From Todiramphus chloris collaris (Eukaryota; Chordata; Aves; Coraciiformes; Alcedinidae), in NCBI GenBank assembly GCA_025345505.1, contig JANVCC010000047.1:6535019-6599018 (forward strand): DNA of 64,000 nt, given 5' to 3'. The position numbers and the translations under genes were made by a program. The notes under the pieces were generated by a model. The model worked only from the letters and a program-made list of their open reading frames with translations. It was not told the origin of the DNA and did not search any database. Positions 23,491 through 35,947 of this stretch are shown piece after piece; position 1 is the stretch's first letter, and each line of letters opens with the position of its first letter.

Positions 23491-25409
23491 GAGATCGAAT
23501 TGTATCCCACACTTCCCTCATGCCCACTGTCTGTCATCCTCTGGCAATCAAAATACTGATTCAGTCTTGGTCTTAGATCCAGATGAATTACACCAGAGGT
23601 GAATTTGGTCATGTCTGATTGGTTAGTAGATTTTGCTTCTGTCCTAAATAGGCTTGAGAAAGAAAGAAGAGCAGCAAGGCTAAATGTGTTGGAGCAGATT
23701 TGAATCCTTATTTAGCTTTTTTCCATGATGCAAGTTTTCAGCTCCCTACCTACCCTTCTGTCTCCTAGAACATGTTTTGAACCATGATGGTGCACTCTTT
23801 CTGGAACTCTTTACTCAATTTATTTGTTATATTTGGGCAAACAAGATAGGTCAAATCTTTTCCTGTTGACATAATTCAACAGGCTTTGCTTTGGTTTGGC
23901 TCAAAGGAATTTTATCCAGTTAGTTTTGTTTACAGATTTATTCAAAATTAGGAAATGCTATTAAACTGCAGGTCTGCATGCAGCTTTCTGACTGACCTTA
24001 GGTCTGCAAAATGCCAAGGCCTGTTTTTTGGCTTGTGAAAAATGCCACTTAGGAATAACTGCAGGAAACCTTCAGCTTCTTATCTTGAGCTTTTTATTGT
24101 ATATTTTGTATGTAATCTTTCAACCGCCTGTCTTTAGACTCTTTTCCAATGAGAAGTTCTTTTTCCCATCCTTTTTAGCAAGCGTCCCCATAATGACCCT
24201 GGTCTGACTTCTACACTAAGATCTAAACTGCTGAAAGGAGGAACCACAGAGCTTCTTGATGGATTTAATCTACAGTTGGTTTAAAGAGGCTGAGCCTTTT
24301 GCTGTCTTTAAATGTACATTTCATGTCACAGAAAAGGTTTTAGCCAAAGCAGAGGACACCAGGCACTGTTGTGACCCTCTGAGTGCCCCTGAGAGATTTA
24401 AGCTGTGTAAAGCCACAGGCAGAGCTCCTGAGTCACAGACACCCTCAGAACTGGGTAGGTGTAAAAGTATCTTAACACTTAAAGATCTTGTAGGATGATT
24501 CAAGCACAGAACAGAATCTCACCTCAGTGCTTTCTATCCCCGTACTTCCCATATGTCATCATGAATATAACACTTCTCCTTCAATCTGGAAAGGCCTGCG
24601 ATAATGAGCTTTATCCTCACAGCATCTTTATGCCTGGATAAACATCATGCTTGGTTGGTTCTAAAGGTCTTAGCCTTTATAGCTGAGCCTTATAGCTGCT
24701 GTAATCACCAGCCTTCAGAGAAGATATAAAATAGAATATCAGCTCCTTTTAGCATGTATGGTGCATATGGCACACTTAAGTCTGTTTGATCTGATTTAAA
24801 AGCATCACATTTCTTCTCCCCTTGAGTGTAGCACTGCAGCATCGAGCTCACACCCAGCAATAATCTTCTGGTTCAAAACAAACAAGAGACACCTCGTCAA
24901 GCAATGCACAGCTAGCTGTGGAAATTACTGCAAGGAAAGCAAACTGTACCCATGTTGAGAACATGGAAGTAAGTCAATACCAATAAAAACCCCCAAACAG
25001 ACCCCCCAAAACACCACCAAAGTCCACTAAGCACAAATATTACCTCTGGGCTGGCAAATGCCTGAGCTTCAGGCTACTGGGAACTAGGAGGCTATGTTTT
25101 TGCCATATTACAGTGTGCCCCATGCTCTGCTACTGGCCACTCCTGGGCTGCTGGATCTTCAGCATGACCTCCTGCAGCCATTTCCACTTTGATATACTCA
25201 CTACACAAGTACAAAAGAGGGGCCTGGGCCAATACCATGTTTTAGGAGACAAAACTATAAACAGCAAGTCCCAGCGAGGATTTTTTTCAGATGATCAGTT
25301 CAAATGACACAGGAAGGGAAATTTTTAAAGCCTTAAGGTTACTTAGTGTTTAGTAAAAGACTGGGCTTAAGTTCTGAAGAATGTACATATGCTTGGAAGG
25401 CTGGCATTT

Positions 25410-25491
25410 GTGGGTGGGAAGGGACCTTTCAAGGTCATGTAGTCCAACCCCCTGCGCTGAGCAGGAACGTCTGCAGCTAGAGCAGATTGTT
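25410..25491 (-). mobile_element. CR1 LINE tip
   Basis: Inverted CR1 3' end: GTGGGAAGGGACCTTTCAAG, TAGTCCAACCCCCTGC and GCAGCTAGAGCAG. The terminal octamers are lost. Confidence 0.82.
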
Positions 25492-25883
25492 TTGCACTGC
25501 AACAAAAGCAGCACGGTGAATTTTAAAGGCCAACTCTACAGAAACCTTACAGCTAAAATTCAGCATGTTCTGAGGAATACGCCCAGCTGTGTCTGTAACG
25601 CCCGGTAACCTTTTCGATGACCAGAGCTGGTGACATTGCCTCCGGGGACACACCATCCACAGCCTTGTCATCTAGTGCCACCCGGTGGGCGCTCCTGTGC
25701 ATTGCTCAGCCCTGGGCTCTGCTGGACAAGGTGCTGCCACACTTGAGCACACCAGACAAGACCTGAGCTGCTGCCTTAGCTGTCAGCCCTCCTGAGCACC
25801 AGTTTAACTGGACTGTGGACTGAAGGTGACGAGCCAGTACCTGGTTTATTTAACCGTGGGGGTAAGAACTTTTGGCTTCTATA

Positions 25884-26473
25884 AGCACTGGTGGGGCCAG
25901 CAGGACTAGGGCAGGGATTGTCCCCATGGACTCAGCACTAGGGGGGCTGCATCTTGAATCCTGGGTTCAGTTTTGGGCCCCTCACTCCCAGAAGGATGTT
26001 GAGGGGCTGGAACATGGCCAGAGAAGGGCAACGGAGCTGGGGAAGGGTCTGGAGCACAAGTGTGGTGAGGAGCAGCTGAGGGACCTGGGCTTGTTGAGCC
26101 TGGAGAAAAGGAGGCTCAGGGGAGACCTTCTGGCTCTCAACAGCTCCCTGACAGGAGGTTGGAGCCAGGTGGAGTCAGTCTTTTCTCCCAAGGAACAAGC
26201 AACAGAACAAGAGGAAATGGCCTCAAGTTGCACCAGGGGAGGTTTAGGTTGGACATGAGGAACAATTTTTTCACTCCAGGGCTTGTCCAGGGCTGGCCCA
26301 GGCTGCCCAGGGCAGTGGTGGAGTCCCCATGATCCCTGGAGGGGTTTCAAAGCCACGGAGATGTGGTACTGAGGGACATGGGTTAGTGGTGACCTGGCAG
26401 TGCTGGCTTAATGGTTGGACTTGATGATTTTAAAGGTCTTTTCCAAAAAGAATGATTCTGTGATTCTGTGATT
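25884..26473 (+). mobile_element. CR1 LINE, about 590-base 3' fragment
   Basis: The copy is well preserved, with the blocks GGACTAGGGCAGGGATTGTC, TCACTCCCAGAAGGATGTTG, CTGAGGGACCTGGGCTTG and GTTGCACCAGGGGAGGTTTA. It ends in two perfect tail octamers, ATTCTGTG ATTCTGTG. Open frames across it are CR1-derived. Confidence 0.94.
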
Positions 26474-27167
26474 TTCTTTAGATACCTACTAAATTAAATA
26501 CTAGAAAAAACCCAAACCAAACATTAGGTAGAAAGCACTGTAGGAATTTTCTTCTTCACTGTGCCATGTTCTAGATATTAATCCTCTGTGTCTAAAAGAA
26601 TCACACTTTTGACCTGTGGGGGTTAGGTCTTTTCCTTCTCAGGAATCTATCACTGAAGCATGACACTTATCAAAACTCATGAACAATGCTGGTGTTCTGA
26701 AGATGGTGATGCTCTCTCCTACTCAGAGAGCTGCTCAGAGAAGGGCTTCCTGTCAGGTGGATAAGACTGTCTGCTCCTCTGCATTGAGGAAAGACTGGTA
26801 AAAGTTGGGTACACGTACCTGCAGTAGACAAGTTGGAGCCTTTCCAAGATACAAAACATAAGACAGGAGAAGAATGGAAACTAGGGAGAGAATGTGTTTA
26901 TAAAATAATCCTCTGATGACAATACGCAAGATAAAAATGGACCAGATACCAGATACTCTTCACCTGATCCCACAGCTCCCTTCTTTGTCAGAATAATTTG
27001 CATTATTTTGAACGGGTCCTTTAATGAAAAACATTAGAAAAAACTGCTGTCAAAATTAATTAAATTTACCCAGGGAAATTAACCTCCTTTTGATTATCCT
27101 GTAGCCAATGGGATTAAATAACCTTTTTCTACAGTGCAGAACAGCTGAAATATTGCTCTTCTCAGTG

Positions 27168-27430
27168 ATGTCCAATGGTAGGACGAGGGGTGCAAGCTGG
27201 AACACAGGAGGTTCCGTGTAAACTTAAGAAGAAACTATTTCACCCTGAGGGTGACAGGACTGGCACAGGCTGCCCAGGGGGGTTGTGGAGTCTCCTTCTC
27301 TGGAGACATTCCACACCCACCTGGATCTGTTCCTGTGTGAGCTGATCTAGGTGATCCTGCTCTGGCAAGGGGGTTGGACTCGATGATCTTTTGAGGTCCC
27401 TTCCAACCCCGAACATTCTGTGATTCTGTG
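27168..27430 (+). mobile_element. CR1 LINE, 3' fragment of another subfamily
   Basis: Blocks include GTAGGACGAGGGGTGCAAGC, GGCTGCCCAGGGGGGTTGTG and TTGGACTCGATGATCTTTTG, ending ATTCTGTGATTCTGTG. The 3' UTR (GTGATCCTGCTCTGGCAAGG) differs from the other copies. Confidence 0.92.
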
Positions 27431-28019
27431 AAATACTGTGTAGAGGAACTGACTAGAAAAGAAGCTCTGGGAATCAGTGCCCTGGGAAGGAGCTAAGAGT
27501 ATTACTGACTATTATGACCAAACTTCCTAACTTTACAGAAAAGTGTGTGCACGCTGCTCTGACCCTGCGGAGCTCTGGCAAGAGATTTAATGCTGAGGAA
27601 GAAATGTTGAGCAGTGTAAGCTGGTATATAAACTCATCCGCTCAAGGCAGTGCTGTGCTCCAAACATAGGCCTATTTGCAAAGCATTTTGTGTTCCTATT
27701 GCCACCTTGTGACCAGCAAGGTCATTTACAGCAGGTCTTTGAGGAAAGCATGCACTTCTTTGCACTGCTTTGCCAGTGGCTGTTGGAGATTTTATGGGAC
27801 TATTCCACTGTGGCTGGGGGGTCCCTGCTGCCCGACACAATCCAGAGTGCCTGCAGCAATTCAGGGAGTGCAATGACACCGCAGCGTTCTGGGCCAGCGC
27901 ATGATATTTGCTTGTCTTACCATCCAAATGATAAGTAGTTTCCAACTACAGAGCAAATTTCTCCCACTTGAATGAGCCCAAGAGGAGATAACATATCAGT
28001 AGACAAATTATTCATATTT

Positions 28020-28345
28020 ATATTCATTCATATGTTCTGTTCCAGGAAGCTGAGGCCTATAATTTGATACAAAACCCACTTTGTTTTCTTTTACATGATT
28101 TTACCCTCAGTGACAACATTTTTCATGCAAATAACAGATATGGAATCGCTCAGCTGCAAGCACAGCTTTGGGATTTGCACATGCAAGGACAGATGTACGT
28201 GTCCCCAGCTCCTCATACTGGAAATGGGGCCCAGTTGATGCTTTGGTTCATAAGGGAGGAAGAATTAAGAGGCAACAATTTGCATGTAAAATTCTCGGGA
28301 TGTGCAGCTCCGCAGCATAATATTTTGACGCAAAGTAAATAATAG
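28020..28345. promoter_or_regulatory. Possible conserved element with two inverted octamer motifs
   Basis: A perfect POU octamer ATGCAAAT lies at 28125-28132 and its inverted form ATTTGCAT at 28278-28285. The sequence between is repeat-free and of mixed composition. This suggests an enhancer, but only motif occurrence supports it. Confidence 0.3.
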
Positions 28346-28632
28346 GAACATATTGCCATCAGTTTTAAGTCCTGTATCACCAGGAGAACTGGAAGACATT
28401 TTCTTCATTGTTGTGACATGTTAATGTCTCTCATAACATCTGAATGCATCCATAAGACCTCAAGCCACTTCATTATTTATGAATCTTCTTTCCTACGTGG
28501 TTTGAATGTTTTGAAAACTAAAGTGTTGTCAAAAAACTGTAAAACCTGGCTGAGTGAGGACCTCACCATAAGGTCTCCTCAGCTCTCTTTTCCTCCTTCT
28601 GTTCTGTAGGTAGGCAAATGGATGCATAATGC

Positions 28633-29507
28633 ATTTGCAGGTGACACCAGATTGAGCAGGAGTGTTGATCTCCTGGAGGGTAGGAGGCTCTGAGAGAGAT
28701 CTGGACAGTTTGGATCGATGGGCCAAGGTCAATGGGATGAGGTTTAACAAGGCCAAGTGCTATGAGTCCTGCACTTGGATCACAACAACCCCAAGCAGTG
28801 CTGCAGGCTGAGGCAGAGCGGCTGGAAAGCTGCTTGGCAGAAAGGGATCTGGGGGTGCTGGGGGACACCCAGGTGAACATGAGCCAGCAGTGTGCCCAGG
28901 TGGCCAAGAAGGCCAAAGGCATCCTGGTCTGGATCAGAAACTGTATGTCCAGTAGGAGTAGAGAAGGGATCATGCCCCTGTGCTGGGAACTGGGGAGGCT
29001 GCACCTTTAGTACTGGGTTCAGTTTTGGGCACTGCAGGATAAAAAAGACATTGAGGGGCTGGAGCGAGTTCAGAGAAGGGCAACGAAGCTGCTGAAGGGT
29101 CTGGAGAAAATAAATCTTATGAAGAGCAGCTGAGGGACCTGGGGTTGTTTAGTCTGGAGGAGTTTGAGAGGAGACCTTATTGCTCTCTGCAGCTACCTGA
29201 AGGGAGGGTGTAGTGAGGTGGGTGTTGGTCTCTTCTCCCAGGTAACTAGGGATAGGATGAGAGGAAATGGGCTGAAGTTGCACCAGGGGAGGTTTAGACT
29301 AAATATCAGGAAAAGTTTCTTTACTGAGAGAGTGGTGAGGCCTTGGAACAGGATGCCCAGGGAGGGGGTGGAGTCACCATCCCTGGAGGTTTTTAGAAAA
29401 CATCCAGATGTAGCATTTCAGGACATGGTTTAGTGGTCCTGATAATATTTAGTAGATGGTTGGACTTGATCTCAAAGGTCGTTTCCAACCTTTATGATTC
29501 TATAATG
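28633..29507 (+). mobile_element. CR1 LINE, about 875-base 3' fragment
   Basis: The sequence runs from TTGCAGGTGACACCAGATTG (end of the reverse transcriptase region) through CAAGGCCAAGTGCTATGAGT, GGTGGCCAAGAAGGCCAAAG and CTGAGGGACCTGGGG to the tail TTTATGATTCTATAATG. It is moderately diverged, with all frames interrupted. Confidence 0.94.
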
Positions 29508-31717
29508 TCTGCGGTAGAGCACTGAGCTCCAGCACTGCTTTTACTTGCCAGGCTTATGAAACTCTGGTTCCCTGCTACCACAATCCTTTATCACACTTAG
29601 ACCAAGGAGGAACAGTCACCAACAGGACAAGCTCTCTGCATAGTCGCTGGGTACCTGATTTTTCCAAAATACTTAATCAAGCGAGAACTGGCACTTGACT
29701 CATTTCTTCAGTGCCACAGCCCGGCTATCCTTGGAAGATACCTCGGATAAAGTATTGGCTGTGTATCCCACTGCCCACGGAAAAGTGACAAATGGAATTA
29801 TTTTAAGCTCTTTTTCTATCTTCACAGCCCTTAGAGTTTCCTACAAATCTCCAAGCAAAGCTAAGGGATTTCCTTTAAGAGCTCAGCAGTTCCTCTTATA
29901 TACGGGCAAGGACACTCCTGGATGTGTAAGAAATCTTCATATAACCAAATCTTCATCCCCCAAATGGCAATGAAGAAGTCAGCACACAGTTTTATAACCT
30001 AACCATTGCAAGGCAGTAGTATAGTAGCCTGTGAAGAGCAATTTCTCATCTCCCTCGCTATGCTGCAATTTAGGCCCCCGGAAAAAACATTTTAGGTAAA
30101 TTAGGTAAATCACGTAAATTTAGGTAAATTTACCAAAGGTAAATGATGATGATATAGTAAGAGCTCCCAGGCTGGTTAATCTTTAGAGGCATTGGAAATT
30201 TACTGAGAGCAACAGAACAGTCTGTGCTGTCCTCTGGTCACAGGATAAAAAGGCATTTATTTTCAAAAACCAGAGTGAGACTTGAACTTCACAACTTATT
30301 TTCCACACTATTGCACTGAGGTGAAGGAACCTTTGGTGCTAGACAGGGAAAACGCAGCAGCCTGGATGCCCCGTGCTCCCTGAACACCACTGCCAGAACT
30401 GAAATACAACCCCCCAGTGAAGGAACTGTTCCTCTGAGATGCCTGCATTCGGCATTGTTGTGATAACACATGCAGAGGCAACACCCACTGTCTGGCCATC
30501 CTGTTCTGTAGAGTACCATGAGACACAACAGCTTATGTGACAGTGAGCCGGTGTTTTACACACTCGTTTTATTACCACAGGAGAAAGAACCTCTCATGCA
30601 GAACTGAAGAGCTTGTTTAAGGATGTTTTTCTCTGGGGAAGTTTATCATCTCTATTGGTTTAATTATATCACTGAAAATATGTTCATTTTAGTCCCCTTG
30701 TGAACTTCTGTGTGATTTTAAGCTTGTTGTCATTTTGGCTTAAAGTGAGACATATATTAAACTGAAAAGAGACATTTCAAATTCTGGAGTGACCTACAGA
30801 AGATGTCACACCATCTCAATAGTAGCAGTGTTAACTCTGTTCCTATAGCTGTAGGGATAACCTCCCTTTGCAGGCAAGTTTCTGCTTTGTAGCAGAAACC
30901 TCTACATCCCAAAATACTCCCCTTGTATTTCCCTGGGGTACCAGTGGTCGGAAGCTCTGCTGTGACTTATGAGCCAGTTACGAGGCGGGGAGGGAGAGGA
31001 ATGTTGATCCAACATTTAGTAGATAGTTATGATGGCTAATGGAAATTTCTCTAATGGAAATGTCAGTAATGGAACATAAATTTTCACTAATGGATTCCCA
31101 CCAGAAATATTTTAATAAGTTATCAACTCTTCCGTAATACACCATTTCTGAATAGGAACAATGCAAAGTACAGAGGGGCTGGAAAATACACCACAACTCC
31201 TTATTCTCTTTTGTCTTGAAGATACCCAGTGCAATTACTGCACATGAAAAGTCCTGAAAATAGATGGAAAAAATAATCTACCCTTAGATAAAGCCTTTAC
31301 TCAACCAGAGTGACATAAGCAGCCTGAGACCAGGAAAAGGCAAGTTCACAGTAGCAAGGGTTATAAATAAAGAAAGAAAAAATGATTTTGCTTGGGAAAG
31401 TACTAACAGTTGAGAAATTAAAAGATGTAACCTAGGAGCTGTACCCAGTATGTGAAAAGGATTCAAAATTGATATCTATTCTTCATATAACTGTAATAGC
31501 ATTTGTTCATGGAATTGGTAACTGCAATTGATATAAATATTGAGCATATGAAAAAGATCAGTGTTTGGAAAAGACAATTAGTGCTTTAAGAAGTGTGAAA
31601 AAAAAACCAACCCTGAGCATCTTAAGTGTGATATTTGCAAAAACGAGTTTAATGCCAGAAAAAGCAGAAAATTAAAGTAGTTCATCTATCAGCCTTCAAG
31701 CATTGCAATGTCAGTGA
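29508..31717. other. Intergenic, no gene recognised
   Basis: This is unique-looking, AT-rich sequence. A short degenerate cluster of GGTAAAT units lies at about 30093-30145. No domain was recognised in any frame. Confidence 0.55.
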
Positions 31718-32001
31718 CGCCCTCAGTGACAGGACAAGGGGCAACAGGCACAAACTGGAACCCAGGAGGTTCCATCTGAACAGGAGGAAAAAATTCTTTG
31801 TTGTGAGGGTGTCAGAGGCTGTGCCAGGCTGCCCAGAGAGGCTGTGGAGTCTCCTTCTCTGGAGAGATTCCAAACCCGCCTGGACACTGCAATGCTGGGC
31901 CCCCTGCTCTGGGTGACCCTGCTAGATGGAGCAGGGGGGTGGCACCAGAGCATCTCCAGAGGGAACTTCCACCCCCTACCATGCTGGGATTCTGTGATCT
32001 G
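31718..32001 (+). mobile_element. CR1 LINE, 3' fragment
   Basis: Blocks AGGACAAGGGGCAACAGGCA, GGCTGCCCAGAGAGGCTGTG and CTGGGTGACCCTGCTAGATG end at GCTGGGATTCTGTGAT. The copy is closely similar to those at 42530 and 53555, so it belongs to the same subfamily. Confidence 0.93.
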
Positions 32002-32057
32002 TGGATGCAGGAAACAGGATAAAAGAGTGACAATCTGAAAAAAGGAGGACTATTTTT

Positions 32058-32229
32058 CGCTGCCATGGGAAGTTGTGGGTGCTCCATCACTGGATGTGTT
32101 CAAGGCCAGGTTGGATGGGGCTTTGAGCAACCTGGTCTAGTGGGAGGTGTCCCTGCCAAGGGCAGGGGAGTTGGAACTAGATGATCTTTAAGGTCCCTTC
32201 CAACCCAAACCATTCAATGCTTCTGTGAT
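32058..32229 (+). mobile_element. CR1 LINE, 3' fragment of a different subfamily
   Basis: TGGGAAGTTGTGGGTGCTCC, AAGGCCAGGTTGGATGGGGC and GAACTAGATGATCTTTAAGG lead to a tail CATTCAATGCTTCTGTGAT. It lies 56 bases after another CR1 in the same orientation but has a distinct 3' UTR, so the two are separate insertions. Confidence 0.92.
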
Positions 32230-34669
32230 CCCATGTGGCATGTATCAATGTGATGCCTTCTACAAATATTTCAAATGTTGGCAAGCAAGATCCACAGGTT
32301 TAAAAGAGCTTTTAATTAACATTGTCCTGCTTTGCAGGCACGGTGAGAGGACAGATACACTGAAGATGTGACGTGTTCCTCTAGGAGCACAGGACTCACA
32401 TAACTATAACTAAACCCCAGTTCGATTTTTATAGAATATTCTACCATCTGACTGCCTGAAACAAAAATACCCTGTAGTCCCTGAAATCATCACCTGCAGG
32501 CTTATGTAACAGTAGAAACTGTTTTTTTTTTTCAGGAAAAATATTAATTGCAGGCTATTATTAACCATTAAAACATTCTTCAATGTTGTGAGTCATGGAT
32601 CTTGTCATCAAGGTAAAGGCCACGAAATGTATTTCCTACAAGCAATACCCTTAACTTCTCTCAGCGTGGCGGTTGTGTTAGGATGGGTAAATGCTGACTC
32701 AGCGAGGCTTTATTATGGAATAAAGTGGGCACATGTGAAAGGACCTGAACGGTATCACATGCATTTGGACTTTTGCAATGGAGAGCCGATGCTGCCATAG
32801 CAACAGAATCTCTGGATGGTTTGCATTTGAACCCCCTCCTCCCTGCAGCTAAAGTCCATTGTGATAGAAACCAGCCGTGTCACTAGCCTGTGGTCACCCT
32901 CATTTTTGCAACTACAGTTGTGTGCAGGGAGGTCCATATTTGTGCTCTCAAGAGCTCTATTTTCATCGAATTTTACATGCAGACTGATGCTTCTGTAGTC
33001 CTTCCTCCCACCTGACCGAGAACTTTGCCAACGCCAGATTTTCAGAAGACAGAGCTCCCTGTACCCATCTGTATTTACACACCTAGATGTCAAAGCTGTG
33101 CCTGAAGTCGGATATTTCAACTGTAATATTGTCTTAATATTGTTATTACTTGATTGTAAACTATAATCACTGGATTTACAAAACAATCTATACACATCTT
33201 TGCATCTAATATATTTTTATGTATATATTGCACCCTCAATCACAAACTAGGGCCAATAAAATAAGCTTTTTGCAAGATACATACTTTTGCTACTCCTCTT
33301 CTTCCTGGGCTTAGCAGAGGTCTGGTTTAGGAGCCTGCCTCTCTGCTTAGAATCACAGGTCACAGAATCCCAGAATCCCAGCATGGCAGGAGTTGGAGGG
33401 GAGACTCCACAACTTCTCTGAGCAGTCTGGTCCAGCTGGAGATGAAAAGAGATTTTTATATGGTCACGGGGACCTGTGAGTGGGAAAACCCTTCCCTGGT
33501 TTCTCAGGTTCCCATGTAGTGCCTATCTCTGTTCAAAGACTGCAGCTGGGTGCTGCTGTGCTGTCCTTCCACTTTACAAGGACACCAGGGGAGCGACATC
33601 ATTTCCTCGTCATGCTGAACATCTTGCACCTTCAGAAAGCCACTTGCAGACAGTCAATTTGTTTTGCTTGTCGGACTGTATGAGTTACCACTGCAAGCTC
33701 TAAGCTTTCCTGTACCTGCTCAAGTACAAAAATCAGAGGGCTTTGGCATGAAAACATCTCACTTCTGACAGAGTTCTCAGGATATTGTCTGAAATGCAAG
33801 AGTTTGGGCTGGAGGCAAAGCATTGCAGTGTGGGTGAAGAGACTTTCAAAATAATGCATAGAAAATTCCTTGAGATCTCTCAAGCTTAGAGACTCCTGTG
33901 TGGTTTTCTCTGAGTAAGGTCTACAAGATAGCAGTAAATAATTTGTACATGCTTACAAGTAGCCTGCAAGCATCTCTTAATTCCTCCAACAATAAGTCAC
34001 CAGATCCTGTAATTTTAGAATCACATTTTAGTTTATATTTGGGTTTTTTTCCTTTGTATAATGATTTTTTTTTTTTTTGCCAGGACTTGGCAGGTCTTTG
34101 CAAATGCAGTGACGAAGATATGGGCACCTCAGTATGTTCATGCGAAGACTGCACTGCACTTTATTCCTGTCAACTTTTGTAAGAGAAAAATGGCATTTCC
34201 CTTTGGGTTCTGGAGGAAAGGATGGCCTGCAACCCTCCCTCCAAGACTGGAGTTCCTCATGCTGAAGGGAGAGGAAATCTCCATATGTAGACTTTATGGA
34301 ATTATTGGAAATAATGTTTTTCTATCAAGAACAAGGTCTGAGATCTAAGAGAAAGGGAAATAAGTGAAAGTGAAAGAAGAACTGACAGATGACTGAAAAT
34401 TATTGCTTGGAAAGTGTCTGTTTGGAACTTTATTTTTCCAGCCATGAAGTATATAGTATCCTACTGGTTAATTCACGATTTATATCCTTAAATCTAGGCA
34501 TTTAAATGAATAAAAAGGTTGAGACAGTTGCAGCCAGAATACTGAAGGATGTTTTAGACATTAAGAATAAAAGCAGATGCTCCGTCAAATTTTAAAAGGG
34601 CAGTAAATCTGACTTTTGAACCAAGCAAATTTGTAGAAAATATAAGAGAGGATGAAATCAGTCAATGGG
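32230..34669. other. Intergenic with one CR1 tip
   Basis: Outside the CR1 tip at 33350-33433, no repeat or gene was recognised. The run GTATATATTG near 33220 and T-rich runs near 34065-34078 are simple sequence. Confidence 0.55.
33350..33433 (-). mobile_element. CR1 LINE tip
   Basis: CACAGAATCCCAGAATCCCA followed by a GTTGGAGGG block is an inverted CR1 3' end with duplicated tail units. The following GAGACTCCACAACTTCTCTG is a more internal CR1 piece, so an internal deletion is likely. Confidence 0.75.
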
Positions 34670-35036
34670 TGTAGAGGAGTTTTTGTCTAGCAACGGACAT
34701 GTTGCCTTCATAAGCTAACAGAATTTATTGCAAGAATGAGGCCTCAAGGTCGGCCACAGCTGCGAGAGAGGAAGATGGCTAAGAGAAGAACAACTCCCTG
34801 AATCCAAGAAGGAAGATAAGGGAAAAGACTGCTGTGTGCCTTCCTCATTGACAGCCAGAAGTCACCAATCATGTATAATTAAGAGTGCATAGCTTTTTAC
34901 AAAGTGACCAATCATGTAGAGGTTAGTAGTGCACGTTAGGAATAGTGAGATGTATAAGCAACTATGTAACCCATAATAAACGGCATTCGCTTGATCACAT
35001 TGGTCTGTGTGTGACTGTCCGCTATGGTCTCCCGCA
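34670..35036 (+). mobile_element. Solo LTR of an endogenous retrovirus, ERVK type
   Basis: This 367-base element starts TGTAGAGGAG, ends TCTCCCGCA, and is flanked on both sides by the same six bases, AATGGG (34664-34669 and 35037-35042). A 6-bp duplication with TG..CA ends is characteristic of class II (ERVK-like) integration. The U3 part has two copies of an ACCAATCATGTA block with CCAAT boxes. A polyadenylation signal AATAAA is at 34975-34980, followed by a U5 of about 55 bases. No internal retroviral sequence remains, so this is a fossil left by LTR-LTR recombination. The intact duplication suggests modest age. Confidence 0.9.
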
Positions 35037-35042
35037 AATGGG

Positions 35043-35947
35043 TGACAGGTAAATAAGAGATATAGGGGAAAAAAATCAGCTCAGATTTCTTTCTATTTGC
35101 AAGTTTATTACAGTCTTTTGAAGGTGTCAATGAGCAGATGATTACAGTTGTTCACACATCGGGATTTTCAAAACCTTTGGTGCCAAAGGATGTAAAGCTA
35201 TCATGATCAAAAAAAGATCTCTCAGGGATGAATACTGTGATGAAAAATAGGAAACAACTGGTAGGAGTTAATGTTCTTTTTGCACAAATATATTTCACAT
35301 TTACTGAAAATCTTGCCATTCATCTCGAAAGGGTCGCACCTGAGCGGGGAATGATGCTGAGAAGAATGGCAATGCTGATCTGCAAATTGGAACAGCTTCC
35401 ACAGAAAAAGGGTAAGTGATCCTGAGCCCTTTGACTTGGAAACCATCCGGTGGGAAGGGAGGGGGTGAGATCTGATAAATGTTATAGTAGTACAAAGAAG
35501 GTAATTAAGGAGTGGCTGCTCAATATTATTTCTCATAGTATGAAAGATACAGAATAGTCAGTGAAGTTATTGGGTGTCGGGTTTAAGAGCAAACAAAAGC
35601 AAGTTCTCTTTCCATAGGGTGCACCATTAAACCATTAAAGTCAACGCTGCAGAACGGCATCGAGTCCCAAGTATAAAGGTCTTCAGAAAGCATTTAGAAA
35701 CAGTCACTGGAGACCATCTAGCTCATGACAACCCAAATCAGATGGCTGCAAAATGAAGCAGGTAATTAATGATGTTGAAGACAATAAAAATGGAGGATTT
35801 TGTCTCTGATATTTGTGTCCTGCTATTCAGTCATCTTGATGTAAATGTGAAATATTAATCCTGTAACTGTTTCCCAAGGAGATCTTTTAAGTGTTACAGG
35901 TGAAAAACAACTGCAGCATGGGCAGCACCTGCAGAAGGCAACTACCC
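35043..35947. other. Intergenic, no gene recognised
   Basis: This is unique-looking sequence between the solo LTR and a CR1. Only short frames and no recognised element. Confidence 0.55.

Larger units (their letters stand above)
22576..25883. other. Intergenic with two small CR1 tips
   Basis: This 3.3-kb stretch contains CR1 tips at 23432 and 25410. A 161-codon plus-strand frame (22654-23139) has no recognisable similarity and no codon-level support. The rest shows no known element. Confidence 0.55.
26474..28632. other. Intergenic; one CR1 and a possible conserved element
   Basis: Apart from the CR1 at 27168-27430, the stretch is unique-looking. The part at 28020-28345 has two inverted POU octamers and is listed separately. 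Confidence 0.55.
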
